From: Setophaga petechia
Taxonomy: Eukaryota; Chordata; Aves; Passeriformes; Parulidae
NCBI GenBank assembly: GCA_024362935.1
Contig: JANCRA010000003.1
Span: 36,951,291 to 37,015,290, forward strand
DNA: 64,000 nt
Direction of reading: 5' to 3'
Part shown: piece by piece, positions 36,601-50,300 of the stretch
How the letters are laid out: each line of letters starts with the position of its first letter
Numbering within the stretch: the first letter of the stretch is position 1
Notes under the pieces: generated by a model
The model's database searches: none
The model's input: only the letters and a program-made list of their open reading frames with translations
What the model was told of the DNA's origin: nothing
Program-made: the position numbers and the translations under genes

Positions 36601-39450
36601 CCAATATTATATTGGAATGAACCAATAAACATTATTTTATATTTCTTATAAAGAATTTTGGAGTGAGGGGAAAAAAAAAAGTTGGGGTAGCCTAGTACAG
36701 GTTTTTGGTGGAATATAATTATCTAAAATGGCAACATGACCATACAATGAAACTTTGATATCTTTTCTTGTCGAGGGTACTACAGTTTGAGCAGCATCTT
36801 CTTGTTAGTAAGTAATTCTACTACTAGGACACAGATCAAGCAGACACTAAAAAGATAACCTGCTTATTACTGCAAAAATATCCACTTGTTACAACACATT
36901 ACGAAATATCCATGACTTTGGAAATTATTTGGTTGTTGTATCATTCCATTTCATGGTAGGGGGTGTGCAAAAAACAGAAAAAGTTTCTGTGGTACAAAAA
37001 ATTTTGAAGAGAAGCTTCACCTGGGAACTGGTCACACCAGGTATTATATAAGTGTTGAACAATAAGCAACAGTTGTTATATTTGTGCAAACATTCTTCCA
37101 TTTATTTAAACAGAGAACATTTTTTCCTATTTCAATTTATCATGTTAGGAATTCAGTTGTTTGTCTTCATCATGTCATTGCTGCTTCACATGTCCATTCC
37201 ACATTACCATTCTATCCTCTTAAAAAGAGCAAAGAATAAAGATGAAGGGAAAGAGTGAACGAGGAGCTCTCATTGTTCTATACAACAGCTTTATTTGTGG
37301 GCTATTTAAGGCTTTTTTCTTTTTTAAAATTGTGTGTTCTGCCGAGAGGTTTAGAGAAAACAAGCCTTTTCAATACTCTTGTAAAATACCAGAGAGATGT
37401 ATGTTTTTTTTTTTACAGTCACCAGCATTTGAAGGTAAATTACCTCAAAATAATTATTATATTGTTTGGTTTGTATCCTGTTTATTTGGTATGCTGTAAA
37501 CACTTTTAATCCACTGAATACCAGCTAAGGCCAAAGTAGTTTTTCTTTTTTTCCCATTTTATGTATATCTGTGATTTTTATCTTAGTTGTTTTATTCTTA
37601 TATTCATCATCATCCATAGTAGATATTGCAGATTTGTGCTGAGGGTTTCAGTACAAGTCTTAAGAGGCTCATGTTAACGCTGTCTAGACTGTTTCTATTT
37701 AAATTGTGAGAATGTGACCTGCTTTCATCTCTGTCACTGCATCTATGGATTCTCCTTTTCATGTCATATTAATTCATCCAGGTTTAATGATTGTCCTGCC
37801 TCATTAGCTGGGCTCACAGGACACATATGGGACACCTCAGCCAGGCCAAAACTCATTTTTCAGTCATGCCAAGAACATGTCACTATGTTTATCACGCCCT
37901 TTGTGACCTGGTGATCACAAGTAAATACATTTAGTAGTTATTAATGATTGCTGAGATAGATTTCACAAAGTTTAAAAAAAATCACTTATGATAAACTGTC
38001 CATCTGTACTTTAATGGTGAATGAGTCATGTTCACTCCTATGCATGCAGATTCAGCAACAGGAATTGGGTTTTAATATTGAATGATTTTTCCTTGGAGTA
38101 CTGAATAGAAAAAACACCTTTGGCTTTTAATCTGCAATTTGATGCTACATTTCATTACAGCTTTTGCCAGAATTTGATGGGGTTTTTTTTTGCCTTTGTA
38201 AATGTAGAAGTTTCTTGAATCTCTTCCACTGCTATTTTCTTTTTCTTCTGTTAATTAGTACAATAGAAACCATGTCAACATAATTCTCTAAAGAAACTTT
38301 ACTGGACATAAGATGTTTCAGGTAGCTGATTGTGAAGGCAACTGGATTTGTCAATTAAGTATTTAGAGACTCTGGAATATTTCTGCAATTTCATAGTGAA
38401 ATTGCCTCAGACTTTTTTAAAAACAATGGAGTTTCACATCTAGTATTTTCATCAGCAATATTATTTTAAATATTAATCTCTTCATGGTATAGAACATAAT
38501 ATTTCTTAATTAAAGAAGAAAATAAAAATATCTCAAGTTACCCAGTTAATAGATTAAGTTAAAATATTAAAACTTCATTAACAACTTACTTGATTTTTCT
38601 GTCCCCCAAGCTTATCACTACTTATTTTATCTCTAATTTGAGATGGTTTTCAAGTGGTTGAAGAGTGAAATTATTACATGTTAAGGTGGTAAATTTGGCT
38701 TTCTGACTTAGTTGTTGAAGTGTTGCAGGCAGTGGGGAGTTAACAGTTCCATAATGAGATTTAGTTGCTGTTTATTAATTTATTCTTCTTGTCATACTAC
38801 AGTGAAGTTGAAACACAATACTTCTGATAAACAGCAATGCATGTGCAAGATCAGAAAAGTGTCCTGAAAGTAAAGTGATTAGGACCTGACTGTCGTGAAG
38901 CTTCAGAGAGGTGATTCTGAAAGACAGAAACATCCCTTGCCTAATGTTCTGGGTATTCTAGGTGTGGTCAGTATTAGACTATAATTAGTTTATTTACTTA
39001 TCACTCAGATATAGGAATTATTCTACTTATATCTTGCTACTAACTTATCTATAGGAGGTCTGCTTTATCTTAGCAGATGAAGTAGTCACTGTGCAAAGTT
39101 TCACACAGGAGCCATAGACTATTTTAAATTCTTAAGTAAAAGTTGAATGGTGTATAAATGGCTGCTAGGCCTTCTGGTAGGTTTCTACACCACTGTATTT
39201 TGTACTGTATACATCCCTATGAATTAAGATCTTTGACAGCAGGAATATGGAGTAGTTGCTGAAATACAAACTGTGTTCAGCATACAGCTGCCTTCAGTAC
39301 ATGGCAGACAGTTGTCTTCATTACTCTGCTGTTTAAATTAAAGAAAAAACAAATCCTAAAACTAGAGAATTAGCAAATTCTCATTGAAATTTTTTTAGAA
39401 CTTCAGAATCTAAGCGCCTTTTATTGAGATAAGTAATAATCTTTTTTAAG
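33620..39450. other. AT-rich non-coding DNA
   Basis: No gene was recognised. An A-rich run with single C interruptions lies at 33783-33811. A stretch near 34420-34490 (ctggctgggatagat and following) loosely recalls an avian LTR-type word but cannot be extended, so it is not called. Frames are short and unremarkable. Confidence 0.5.
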
Positions 39451-39451
39451 G

Positions 39452-39574
39452 ATTGTGGGGGTTTTTGGTTTGTTTTTTTGGTTGTTTGGAGGTTTTTTTT
39501 TTTGGCATTTTTTTGGAGAGGGGTGGGTGGGTTTATTGGGGTGGCTTTATTGGTGTTTGGTGGGGATTTTTTGA
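39452..39574. repeat. G/T-rich tract with G-quadruplex motif
   Basis: About 120 bases of nearly pure G and T on the plus strand. Positions 39520-39541 contain GGGG-T-GGG-T-GGG-TTTATT-GGGG, which satisfies the canonical four-run G-quadruplex pattern with loops of 1, 1 and 6 bases. The open frame on the opposite strand is a composition artefact. Confidence 0.85.
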
Positions 39575-42500
39575 TGTGGAAATGCAAATAATGTGAGTAT
39601 TTTCCCTATAAATCCTTCTCAATATGAAACAGAGCTGCTATGAACATAAGTGTCTCATTGTGTTTGGACTAGATCATCCAAAAGTGAGTGTACATTTGCA
39701 ATTAGGCGTAACCCACACAGTATCAAAACTCTGCAGTGTATTAGTTTAATTGTTTATAAAATGTGAGAAAATGTAAAACTTAGAATAAGGTTTCTAATAG
39801 CAGAAAAGCTTTCCTTCTTAGTTAAAAAGCCTTTGTCATGTTAACATTACTGCATTAACTGAAGAAACAGGAACCCTGAAAGAATTTATTTACAGTTGCA
39901 AGTCCATCAAAAGGAGAAGCGACTGAACCTGAACAAGGTAAAATTATTCATTCAAGGAGTTCAAGAAATCTGGGATTTAGTAGAACATTGAGGGGTTTCC
40001 AAGCACAAGCCCTGGATGCAAAGCTGTGGGGTATTTTTGAATACCAGAGCTCTCAAGACCCTATTTGACCTCTGATTTATAGGTTGACATTTACAAAGTT
40101 TTAACTACTGGTTGGAAATATTATTGGAAAAGTCATTGAGATGAACTCAAATATTTTGCAATTAATTTATTGATTAGAATTGTAGGTACCAAAAGTTTCT
40201 GTTTTAAACCTAATGGATTTGAGAATGGCATAAAACATAAGATATTTAGAATTCTTTTCCTCTGTGCTTTTTTTTTTTTTGGGAAATGCTCCTTGCTCCC
40301 TTATGTCAACCACCCAGCAAGTGCACAGATCAGAATTTTTTTGTAACTTCCCAGAACAGCCTAAAATGGTTAAGTTTACAGGAATACACTTGTTTTTATT
40401 AATTCATTGTTAAAAGAAATCTGCAAAATGGAAAACAGATTAGATCTCAGTCACATATAAGTAGAGATGTGGCCTCCCTTACCAAAAATATCAAAGTGTC
40501 AGTGTAACATACAGTTTTTCTATATACGCCTATTCAGATAGTATGGCCTAAATGTTACACACAGGTTTTTGAGTTATGTTCAGTGATGATGTGATGAGTT
40601 GAGTAACAGAATTTTTATTTTTTACTTTCTCTCCAGAGACATTTTACTCATTAAAATTCAGATACAGGGAGTATGTGGTCTTCATACCATGTAAGACTAA
40701 AAAAGTCATGTACTGTAAATGCTGAAAAAGCACTGTAGGATGGTACTCAGCACTAATGCTCTTATTAACCCAGCAATATACTTAACAATATTTTCAGGGG
40801 TAGTTTTTTCTCTCCTAATAAAACCCACACAGGCATTTTCGTGGGAATGACAGAGACATCACTGAATGCAATGGTTGTTTGTACCTTGTCATGCAACAGC
40901 TTTGTCTCATTTCAAATGTAGAAGGAGCAGTTGAAAGTCATCACTCTGAGTCACACACTGTGACATTTTTCCATCTTCATTTTTTGCTGTACTATTTATT
41001 GGGTTTTTTTCTCTGTGTCTAAATTGCTGATCTAAATTACAAATATCTAGAAATATTGGTATCTGGAATGGATTGTTCAGATGATGTGAATTTAAGGAAA
41101 GTGGGATTAAAGTGACATTCACCCTTCTAAGACACAGTAGTGTGTTTAATACAGAAGCTTCGAATGGGAAAAATGAAACCAAACAAAGAAAAACTGGATG
41201 AAAAATCATGTTAAGTACAGACAGAACCATCTGAATAGCAAATAATAACTATGTTACTAGAATGATTTGGGATTCACTTAACACTGAATCTCACAAAGCA
41301 ATGCAGAATATGATGCAGAAAACAACCCAGAAGTACTTGATGATATGGACAAAACTCTTATAATGATTGACACTTTCAGAAGTAGTTTTTAAATGTGTAC
41401 ATGGCAATCTTGGCAAAATAATGTTATATGAATCTGCCATTTCCTAATGGTAGATTGTGTATCTGTTAATAATTAGGATTTTGAAGTTATTTAAAAAGTT
41501 TGTATTTTAATCTTTGAATTTGAAAGACAAAAATTATGAATGCATGCACGTGTATGATCTTCTAGCTAATCCTTTAAAATTCAAAACCAAAAAGAATAAG
41601 TACACTGGTGTCAAAATAAATTAAAATTTTCTCTCATATTCTTTCTATTAAAACCAATTTGGAAAAAATAATTTCAGAACAAAAGGCACATTGTTTGATC
41701 TTGTATGCAGTGTTTTTGCTTTGGTTTTCTGAGGATTTTAATGGAATTTGAAATTCAGCTTCAAAAAGGAGCTATTACATATCTTGGCAACGAGGAGAAA
41801 GAAGGTCTAAAAAAACTGGCATTTCAGAAAGAACTGAAACAAGTGACATTGAAAAGAAGAGAAGAATGAGATATGGAAGTGGGGGAATAGTAAAATTTTT
41901 CAGCACATGAATAGTTGTTGAAAACAAGGGCAATCCATGCTGAGTGTGTGCAGGATATATTGGTTAATATCAGATATGGTTTCTGTAGGATATGGGTTTG
42001 TACTGTGACACGTTTTTCCATTTGTTATTGGAAGTCTAATTCTAATATAGACACTGAAATATTGGACCATAAGGCAGTAGAATATCTATTACTAAATTCC
42101 TCCTGAAAAATGTAGAGTGCTTATCAAAAAGGGTGACAGTCTACCTTGTGAGAGAAGGTAGAGCAGTAAAAATATTACCTGCTTAAAGGAACTAATTTTC
42201 TAAATATAAAATGGGATAAATGACTTCTAGATTCAAGGTGAAGATTAGTTTTACATTCAAACCTCATAAAATTAATTTATTTCCAAATTTTAGTGTTTCT
42301 TTTGTATTGGCATTCAAAGTACAAACCTGTTCTTAGTTTTGAAATGCAAACAGAATGGTTTGTACTACTGCTCTCACTTGAAAATATTCATAATACATTT
42401 CTGCTATTTACAGCCTCTTCTCAGACCTTCAGAATACAAAGAAGCAGTGATTTTCCCATAGACTGCAGAAATGAGTTGTTTTCCTCAAACAGAAACTCTA

Positions 42501-44200
42501 GTAAAATAAATTAATTTAACTGGTGGCTTAAAATTATGACAGTGACTTTCAAGATGCAAACAAACTGTTTATGGTTATGTGGGAGCCAGTCCGTGAGAAG
42601 TAAGTGCAAGAATATCACAAAATCACTCTGAGCTAAATATATGGAATTATTTGTTAAGGGAAATTAATTGACTTTTCCCCCTGGTACTTACTTCATACAC
42701 ACAATTAGAGCATGGCAAGTCCAACAAGTAGATGTGTGAAAATCAAAGGTTTTACTCCAATTGTAGTGGCAAGATGGCTATTTGTGGCAAATTCAAGTGA
42801 TATTAGAATTTCTTCATTTTGTCTTGTAATTTTCTAGTAGCTTGAGAATTATTCAAGGTTGAATCGATTTGCATGAATCAGTATTTAAAATAAATCTGGC
42901 AAATGCAGGCATAAAATATGTGCTTTTTAATTTAAGGTCATACAAATACAAATGTTTGGAAAAAAGTCTGTGTGCAACCACTTTTTCCTGTGAAGTGAAA
43001 TTACATAGCAACAGATTTGAGTATTATTAGAGTTGTTATTGAAAGCAAGGAGAAAATCAAGAGTTGACTCATGTATTGCTGAATTTACCTGAAATGGGGA
43101 ACATACAAGTTCATTTATTTTGTTTGATGATTTGAACATTTTGGAAGTAGAATCACAATCAAGGTCACTGTGCAGTTTGAAGAAAATTGTGGTTATATAT
43201 TCTTAAAGCTAGTAATTTTATTTCCCCGTACTCCTCCAGTTTTCTTCTGTTGCTATAAATTAAGCTACATTTTTGCTTTAACTCATATGCTGCCAGGAGT
43301 GATTTAAAGGTGTGCAAGTCAGTCTTGCTTATTTTCTCCATTCAGCTGAGTTCTGGAGGAGACACAGGACTATCTTTTACAGTTATAATTTTTATTTCTG
43401 GGGAATAAAAAATAGAAATCACTCTTGCTTTTTTTTTTTTAAGACTTCATATTAATTTTTTTAGTTATTACTAACACATGTTTTAAGAGTTGTTGACCAT
43501 GTATCCTAACTCCTTAAATGACCTATTTAGTATAACTCATATGCAACACAGTAGGCATAGGTGAAAACATCTCTCTGCAATCTCCCAGGCAGTCTTTCAG
43601 TAGTCTGGTGTCATGTCCTATATACGTAGAAAAAAGGTATCCACAGCCAGCAGTGCATTCTGCTGCATCAGTCTCACCTTTATCAAAATCTGTACAAAGT
43701 TCCTTGATGAAACTGTTACATAAACCTTCTTAACAATACACAGTTGTTGTGAACAGGCAATGAGATAATAAGGAAAAAATTTGGTCTCCTTTTTCTCTAT
43801 TTTTTTTAATCAGTTGGTTTTGTTTCAGAGGCCTTGATACTTTGATAGTGCTGGCAGGCAGCAGAGGAAGACTGTCAGAGTGAGACATCTCCATTGCTTG
43901 TCTGAACTTTGGCATAAAAATGACAGTTGTCAGGAAAAACTCAACATATATGCTGATCCCCAGTTGATTTTTCATGTCTTCTGATAATTTAGACTTCACT
44001 ATCCTCATATGATATGTTAAATTTTATCACTACGTCCAAGTTATTTTCTCTAGGTTACTGTTTAGAGCTATATTTGCACACAAAATTATTTTTACTCTGC
44101 TTGTATGGGGCAGACAAAATAAGTGTATGTATACACACATATTTATGTATTATAAAACAAGAATAGCTGACAGTCATTTTATAAAGGCGAAAATAAAAAA
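39575..44200. other. AT-rich non-coding DNA
   Basis: No gene was recognised. A poly-T run of about 12 bases lies near 40269-40280 and another near 43430-43440. The longest frame (40907-41230, minus) has no family resemblance. Confidence 0.55.
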
Positions 44201-44204
44201 AATA

Positions 44205-44355
44205 GGATCATAGAATATTCTGAGTTGGACAGGACCCACAGGGGTCACTCAAGTCCAACCTCTGGCCCTGCAATTCAGCTTTTCTTATGAAGGTAATTCT
44301 GACAAAGTCATTGTGTATACATTGCTTGAGCAGGTCCAGTAGGAACTGGCTGGTA
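44205..44355 (-). mobile_element. CR1 LINE 3'-end fragment (minus strand)
   Basis: The plus strand begins with ggatcatagaatattctgag, then 'gttggacaggacccacaggggtcactcaagtccaacctctggccctgca'. This is the classic antisense start of a CR1 element, where the family's terminal octamer reads as catagaat. The order then degrades after about 100 bases. The copy is 5'-truncated and old. Confidence 0.85.
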
Positions 44356-45370
44356 ATCATCAGCAATATCTGAGAATAAACCCTTGGTGCACATTTGGCC
44401 TCCCATTTCAATGGTCATCCACTATGTTTGACCACAAACTGTCTTATGCATTCACAGTTTTTTCAAGTATCATTCAAATGCAGGATCTTTTTATAATCTC
44501 AGTAATTCTCTTTCTTACTATATGCATATCCAAAAATTACATATGACTAAATATTCTATTTTATATAATTTTATTTTCATTAAATATTTTACATAGACTT
44601 AGATATCAGTGTACTAGAAAAACCTTTATATACTTTTTATCAAGATTTTCTAACTTGCCACATTTTCATGAAATGTCTTTTTAGTCTGGCTTCTAAAAAT
44701 TCAGAAAGATATGCCATATCTAATAACAGTATAAATTTATCTAGGCTAAAGTAGGCCAGTTTCATCTGGAATGATCCAGTGTAATTTGAAATGGAAAATA
44801 CAGCTGCTTCTGACATATTTGGGTAAAAGTTATCTATATTAGTTATACTTTATTTATTTGAAAGACTGGGAGTTGAAATGAACATTTTTGTGTTGGATAA
44901 TTTATTCTAACTTTATTTTCAATAGTGAATTAATCCAGCACACCAGAGTATCACAAGGAACAGCAGGATATCAATAAAACTCAGAGAATAAAACCAGATG
45001 TCCCACAATGCCCTGTTGACAATTTTGCATAAAGTTCATCACTTCTTTAGCTAATAAACTTGTTGAGGTACTGGAGATACAAGTGTTCTCTCATCATTCC
45101 TAATACCTTGATCCTGCTGTTCTAGTTTTAAGGTTGCCTTTTCAATATTTACATTCTACATTTAAAAGTATAGCATTTTGTGTGAAATATTTCTAGTGCC
45201 TAGATTAGCAGAATGGGTGCTATACATTCCTCTGAGACCATGCAGTAGGTTCCTATTCAATAGACAACAATTACCAGCATTGCAATGGTGAATTCAGCTC
45301 CCAGGACAACATAGACAGCATTCCTAAGAAATTCCTTCTCACTGTAGCTCCCAGATTTCATATTAATAAT
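44356..45370. other. AT-rich non-coding DNA, nothing recognised
   Basis: Frequent stops in all frames and no recognisable element. Confidence 0.55.
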
Positions 45371-45384
45371 AGGGGGGAAACCCC

Positions 45385-45562
45385 TAAAACTCTGGAATGG
45401 TTAAAAAACAGGTAAGATATGCCAGAGACATTGTGGGTTCTTGTAGGTGTTGCGTGTCTCTGCTGGATGTGCCTTGAGATACTTGTTCTAATCAGATATA
45501 TTTTAAGCAGGACACTGGACTGGATGACCCCTTTGCTTCCAAAATAATGACTCTGTAATTTA
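45385..45562 (+). mobile_element. Probable CR1 LINE 3'-end fragment (plus strand)
   Basis: The segment contains tggttaaaaaacaggtaaga, later gcaggacactggactggatgacccctttgcttcca, and ends in atgactctgtaatt. This order corresponds to the end of a CR1 variant ('ggactggatgacc', 'cttccag', then the terminal octamer). It is more diverged than the other copies, hence the lower confidence. An A/C-rich tract begins about 25 bases after its end. Confidence 0.6.
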
Positions 45563-45585
45563 ATTTGTCCCTTGTAAATATTAAT

Positions 45586-45661
45586 GGGGGAAAAAAACCC
45601 AAAAAAACCAAAAAAGCAACAAAACAAACCAAAAGAGAACACCAACAAAACCCAAACCAAG
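45586..45661. repeat. A/C-rich simple tract
   Basis: A leading GGGGG is followed by about 70 bases of A-runs with C and CC/CCC interruptions on the plus strand, so G/T-rich on the minus strand. Overlapping open frames in this interval on both strands are composition artefacts. Confidence 0.8.
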
Positions 45662-45664
45662 AAT

Positions 45665-48600
45665 GTTTTAGGAAGAGTATCACATTCTGCAACAGTATAT
45701 TTTCTCTCTTCTTTGTCTTTACCTTCCCTGGTTGTTCAATAAGAAGTGTAAAGATGAGGTAGATTTTATAAAAAGTTTGGCAAAAATCGTCAGATAACAA
45801 TTCTGAATCTTATGAAAAATTAATTATACACACTGCAGTGCTTATTGAAAGAAATTGACTTTTTAATGAAGATATGAATACATAAATCCTTACTAGTTTT
45901 CATTTTTATATTCGTCCTGACCTTCCCATATCACCTTTGCCCTCAGCCATGTTGTTCTAAATTGCTTGCTTACTGTTCTAAAATTGTTCAGTGAGTTTGG
46001 AAATGGTCACACAATGAGGAACATGTTTTGTACTGCTTAGACCGTTAAACTCCTGATCAAGATAGAAAGTTTTGTACTCATGCAACTTCTAGAGCATTTG
46101 ACCTGTTATTTGTTCAGATCACTATCTCCAAGATTGATGATATATCTTGCTGGATAATATTTATTGGCTACTTTGCATAGAGAATTCTGACCATTTCAGG
46201 AAGCCCTATTGGATATGTCTCCATTTGTAATGGATGAATTTTGTGGATAGTAACCAGTTGGTGATCCCCTTGCTTGTGTTGCCAGATCCATTTCACAAAG
46301 AGCAGCAAACCTGTGCCTGTTTTGTTACAGAGGTATTTTCCCCAAATGACCTGGGCTTCTGCAGCCCCTCAGTGCTGCTCAGCACTGATAACGTGCATGC
46401 TCTCTGCTGTGCATGATGACAGTCTGAGTGACATGCCATGCAATGAATAATAATGTGTCATAGCTGCAAGTTAGAGCTTCCCTCACTTCTAGCACCTCGC
46501 CTAATGTGCCTCTCCCACACACTTTTGTGACAAAGGGCTGAGGTATATTTATATACTTGCTCTCATTTAACCAAAGCAGAAATTCTTGTCATTCTACAGC
46601 TTAGCATATAAGGTCTTCATCAGCATGGTTGCCCTATAAATATTCCACTTAAATATCTTAGAGAATCAAATCCCAAGGATGGGCATTGGTATAATACAGA
46701 ACTAGCCCAGAGAAAAAACATCCATCAGTTTGCTAAAGTGGGAATATATAAAATGCAGGTATTTGAAGTTTTTTGCAGCAAGGTACAGAAGAGGTATCTC
46801 AAATGTTTCCCCTGTCTTAGTATTAGCATATTCTGGAAATAAATTGCCATCTGGGAATAAATTGCCTAATGCATATTCTCTCTGTGTAGAATTGCCCCAG
46901 TAATTATGACAAGCTGCAGTTTGTTTTGAGTTTTAAGGGTTTTTTTAACTGACCAGCAGGCTTAATGACTGACTCATATCTTGCCATGCACTGCCTCCCA
47001 CCTAATACCATAGTGACAAGCTGCTCGTTTTCTTCTGCTCAAAAGAAATAAGGAATAGCAATTAAGTCTTTCAGAAAATGGGAAAGTTTTCAATATCAGT
47101 ATGATTAAACTGACCTGGATGGTGCTGACTACCTGCAAGGTTACACACGGATTTTAAACATTTAGCATGTATTAATTTCTGTTATATTAGGAAACAAAAT
47201 ATTAGTATTCTTTTCTGGAAGGCTTCTAAAGATGAAAACATATGGGAGTTAGCTGATTAATGCACTTAGACAAAATCTGTAAATCAGAGAATTTTCCAAA
47301 TCCACACATTTAAGCACCTTTTAGAATGTCTTTTAGAGATTTTGTTTGCAGAATAAAGTCAGGTTTTGTGATGGTCTGATGTTGCTCAGAAAATTTTAAA
47401 TTGAAAATTTCAGCAAATGCAAATTCTTGTGTGAGCAATAAGAATTTAAGAATTTCTGATCTTAAATACATTAATTTAATAGGAACAATGCCAATGCTGC
47501 TCTGCCTACAAACAAGCAAAAATTCCTAAACTATCGAGTTCAAGGACCAATCTGCATCAATCTCTCTAAAAATATATACTTTCTAGTATCTAAAATATAG
47601 TTTATTTTCAAATATATATCTAATTTTTGTCAATTATTTCCCACACATTTTGGAATATTCTTTTATATGAATACCTTTTCCTTAAATCTTTCTAACTATA
47701 AAACCTCCATGTCAATTACATTCAAACATTAAAGCATTTAGACATTTCCATTTTTCATTATAAACGTCATGTACATAGGTTAGGTATCTCAAAAAAAGGC
47801 AGAAACAAAACAATTTTTCATTCTTTTATCTGCAGTAGTCATGCAGGAAAAGAAACAGCGATTTACATATAATTCTGTGATTTTCAATAGATATATGAAT
47901 TCTTAAAAAAATGCTAAGGAACAAAGGTTCTGTAAAAAAGATCATTTTGAAACCACATATTTATTGTTTGTTTTCATATCAATAAATAACAAGGGATAGA
48001 TTTCTTTTTTGTTTGTATTTATTTTCAAAAAAAACTGAGGGCAGGAGCATTAAATAAAAAAATAACAAACTGATTTCTCTTTAATTATCATGTTTCTTGG
48101 GACATATTTTAATATGAAATTGAAACAGCTTTTACAACCTTAATTTTTTGAGAGATTGCATTAAAATTTTTCTTTGAACCTAATATATTCTTCTGAATTT
48201 CTCTTCCAGAAATGAAATGCTAGTAAAATGAACTGTATGTGCTATAGTATTATAGATGGTTAATTGCTGCTTCCAATTCTATGCCTTCATGGATGGAGTT
48301 ACTAAATGTGTTTTCCAAAAGTGATGACTCATTGTAGTTGGCTCATCTTTGGAGAACACATTTTAACTGGAGCTGGATTTAGCAAATATTGCTGTGCTGC
48401 TTTTGAAAATAAGGCCCATTTGAAACATTTTAAGTGAAAGGTCATTTCCTTTGATCTCCTGATTTTTACAAAATGTATTTTCCATTAAGTTTTGATGAAC
48501 TTTTGGAAATTTGTCTTCAGTCTCTTGTTCTTTTTAATATTAGCCCTTCTTATTTTTCAAAGCCTATCAGTACTGTGATTTTTGAAGCCAGTAGTGCTGT

Positions 48601-48880
48601 TTATCTCTTATAGATTTTTTTATATTTTATATTTCCACTGACACGCACAAAGGAGTGTAAAGCAAATACAATTTAAAGGAAATGCAGCCTCAATCTAAGC
48701 TAGGAGAAAAGTGCAAAGAGAGAGAAATAGAAGGTCTGAAAAACCAAAAAGCATTTAGTATAACTCTGGATCAAAGCCAGACTTCCGTGCATCACATCTT
48801 GTGGTTCCTTTGCTTTTTTCCCCACACTCAAACAATTTATAATAATCATGATGTGCATCTTCTTAAAACAATGTTACATC
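45665..48880. other. AT-rich non-coding DNA
   Basis: No gene was recognised. A somewhat GC-richer stretch at 46240-46520 has no identifiable coding or repeat content; 47540-48180 is extremely AT-rich. Confidence 0.55.
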
Positions 48881-48888
48881 CCTTGCAG

Positions 48889-48974
48889 GTGTTTTATCCT
48901 GTTCATCACCAGAAGTAATCCTTTTAACAAGAAACTCTTCCCAAGACCTTGAAGATCAGATGTGAATCAGTAAG
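48889..48974 (+). ncRNA. Splice-bounded segment, possible non-coding exon
   Basis: A good acceptor (gttacatcccttgcag, AG at 48887-48888) and a strong donor (AAG followed by GTGAGT at 48975) bracket 86 bases. All three plus-strand frames are closed by stops, so it cannot be an internal coding exon. It could be an exon of a long non-coding RNA or an upstream untranslated exon of the gene starting near 56 kb. The same pattern can arise by chance. Confidence 0.15.
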
Positions 48975-48977
48975 GTG

Positions 48978-49013
48978 AGTATTGATTTAATACTTAGTAT
49001 TGATTTAATATTT
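48978..49013. repeat. Short tandem duplication, 18-base period
   Basis: The word agtattgatttaata occurs at 48978 and again at 48996. The first copy overlaps the GTGAGT donor-like sequence. Likely replication slippage. Confidence 0.8.
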
Positions 49014-49078
49014 AGTACCATTCCACCTGGGAATGAAGTTCAGAGAGTTTGTAGGAAAAGTTAGCCTAAATTATCACT

Positions 49079-50110
49079 GAAAAAAAAAAAAAAGAAAGAA
49101 TATTGTTTATTAATACAATAAAAATAAAATAATAATTGGAATATTTAAAATATTTTTTAAGAAAATAAATATTCTTTAAATAATCATTATTCTTGCCATC
49201 ACATTCACCACTTGTGACCGACAACATTTCTTCTTATTAGGGTGTCTAATGTGCAGTAAATAAAGAATGAGAAAAGTTCTCAACCACAGATTTTTTAAGA
49301 ACTTTTCAAAGGATCCTGCCCTGATGGGGACAAAGAAATTTATTTGTATTAAACCTGTTTCCTCTCATTGTCTCCAAAATTTAGAGTTACATTTTCCACT
49401 TGTAACATTTCCAGGGCTAAAGTGCAGATCCAATGAAAATTGGTCTTAGCTATTCTGCTGCTTACAGTGTTTTGTGAAGTGAAAGTTATGGAACAATCTT
49501 GTCTTCTTTTTAGAAATGACAATGCAGTGGACTAGGCAGGCTACTGGTCTGTTCTGGAGTGGCTGCAACCCAGTAAATTCCAAAAGAATTTCAAGAGGCT
49601 CAGCATTGTCTTCTAGTGTTTCATCCATCTCTCTAAGGTCATACTGAAAGATGATTAGGTATTTCATATGCTCTTTAAAAGATGTAGAGTTTTAATGTGT
49701 TTGTGGAAATAGAAGATAGAGCTGAACACCTGATGAGAAAATCCAGAGAAATTAAAGTTGAAGAGTAATTTTTAAAGTAACCTATACCATAGTTCAGAAC
49801 ATTAGTGAGTATAAATACAGTGCTTCTTGCCTTTGTTCACTTCTAGGTCCTAAATTGTTCTCTGACTTCTCATCCTTCTAGTTTATGTCAACATCTGTCA
49901 ATGTACATTTATACTATAACATGCTCAGGGATCTTAAATTATTTGATATCAGGTATTGACTGTTAGGGTACAGAAAAGAATGATAATTATTTACAGGGAT
50001 GGCTTTTTTTACCCTATTTGCTACCTTATATTTTACAATCTGCCTTGCCTGGGGTAGTGCACATCATGTGGTGATTATGGGGTCAGGTCATGCACAGACA
50101 CCACTGAAAG
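49079..50110. other. AT-rich non-coding DNA
   Basis: Begins with a poly-A run of about 14 bases (49080-49093), then AAT-rich sequence. No gene, RNA or repeat family was recognised in the rest. Confidence 0.55.
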
Positions 50111-50159
50111 ACTTTGCACTCCCTAAATAAAGGTGAGTCCATCCTGTTTAGCACATGCA

Positions 50160-50300
50160 GTAAGTATTATTTCCATTTTCCAGGTAGAGAGGTGGGTGTG
50201 GAGAGAGTCAAACAGCCCATCCTGAGATCATGCAAAGACTCTGGAAATACAATTCCAGTGAGTCCTGGCTATAACACTTTTGATGCCCACATCACTAGCA
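50160..50300 (-). mobile_element. Possible MIR-type SINE relic (minus strand)
   Basis: The order 'attatttccattttccag', 'gagaggtggg', 'gagagagtcaaacagccca', 'gaatacaattccagtgagtcctggct' follows the reverse complement of a MIR-type SINE (attatccccattttacag, gaggcacagagaggtt, caaggtcacac, attgaacccaggtctcctgagtcc). It overlaps a splice-bounded open segment at 50184-50321 (acceptor tttccattttccag, donor GGTAAGAAA), open in one frame for 46 codons. Exonisation of such SINEs is known in amniotes. Here the repeat origin is the simpler explanation. Confidence 0.4.

Noticed and set aside
45358..45800. Two minus-strand frames of about 100 codons rich in Phe, Gly and Leu
   Set aside because: They run across the A/C-rich tract and the CR1 fragment; composition explains them.
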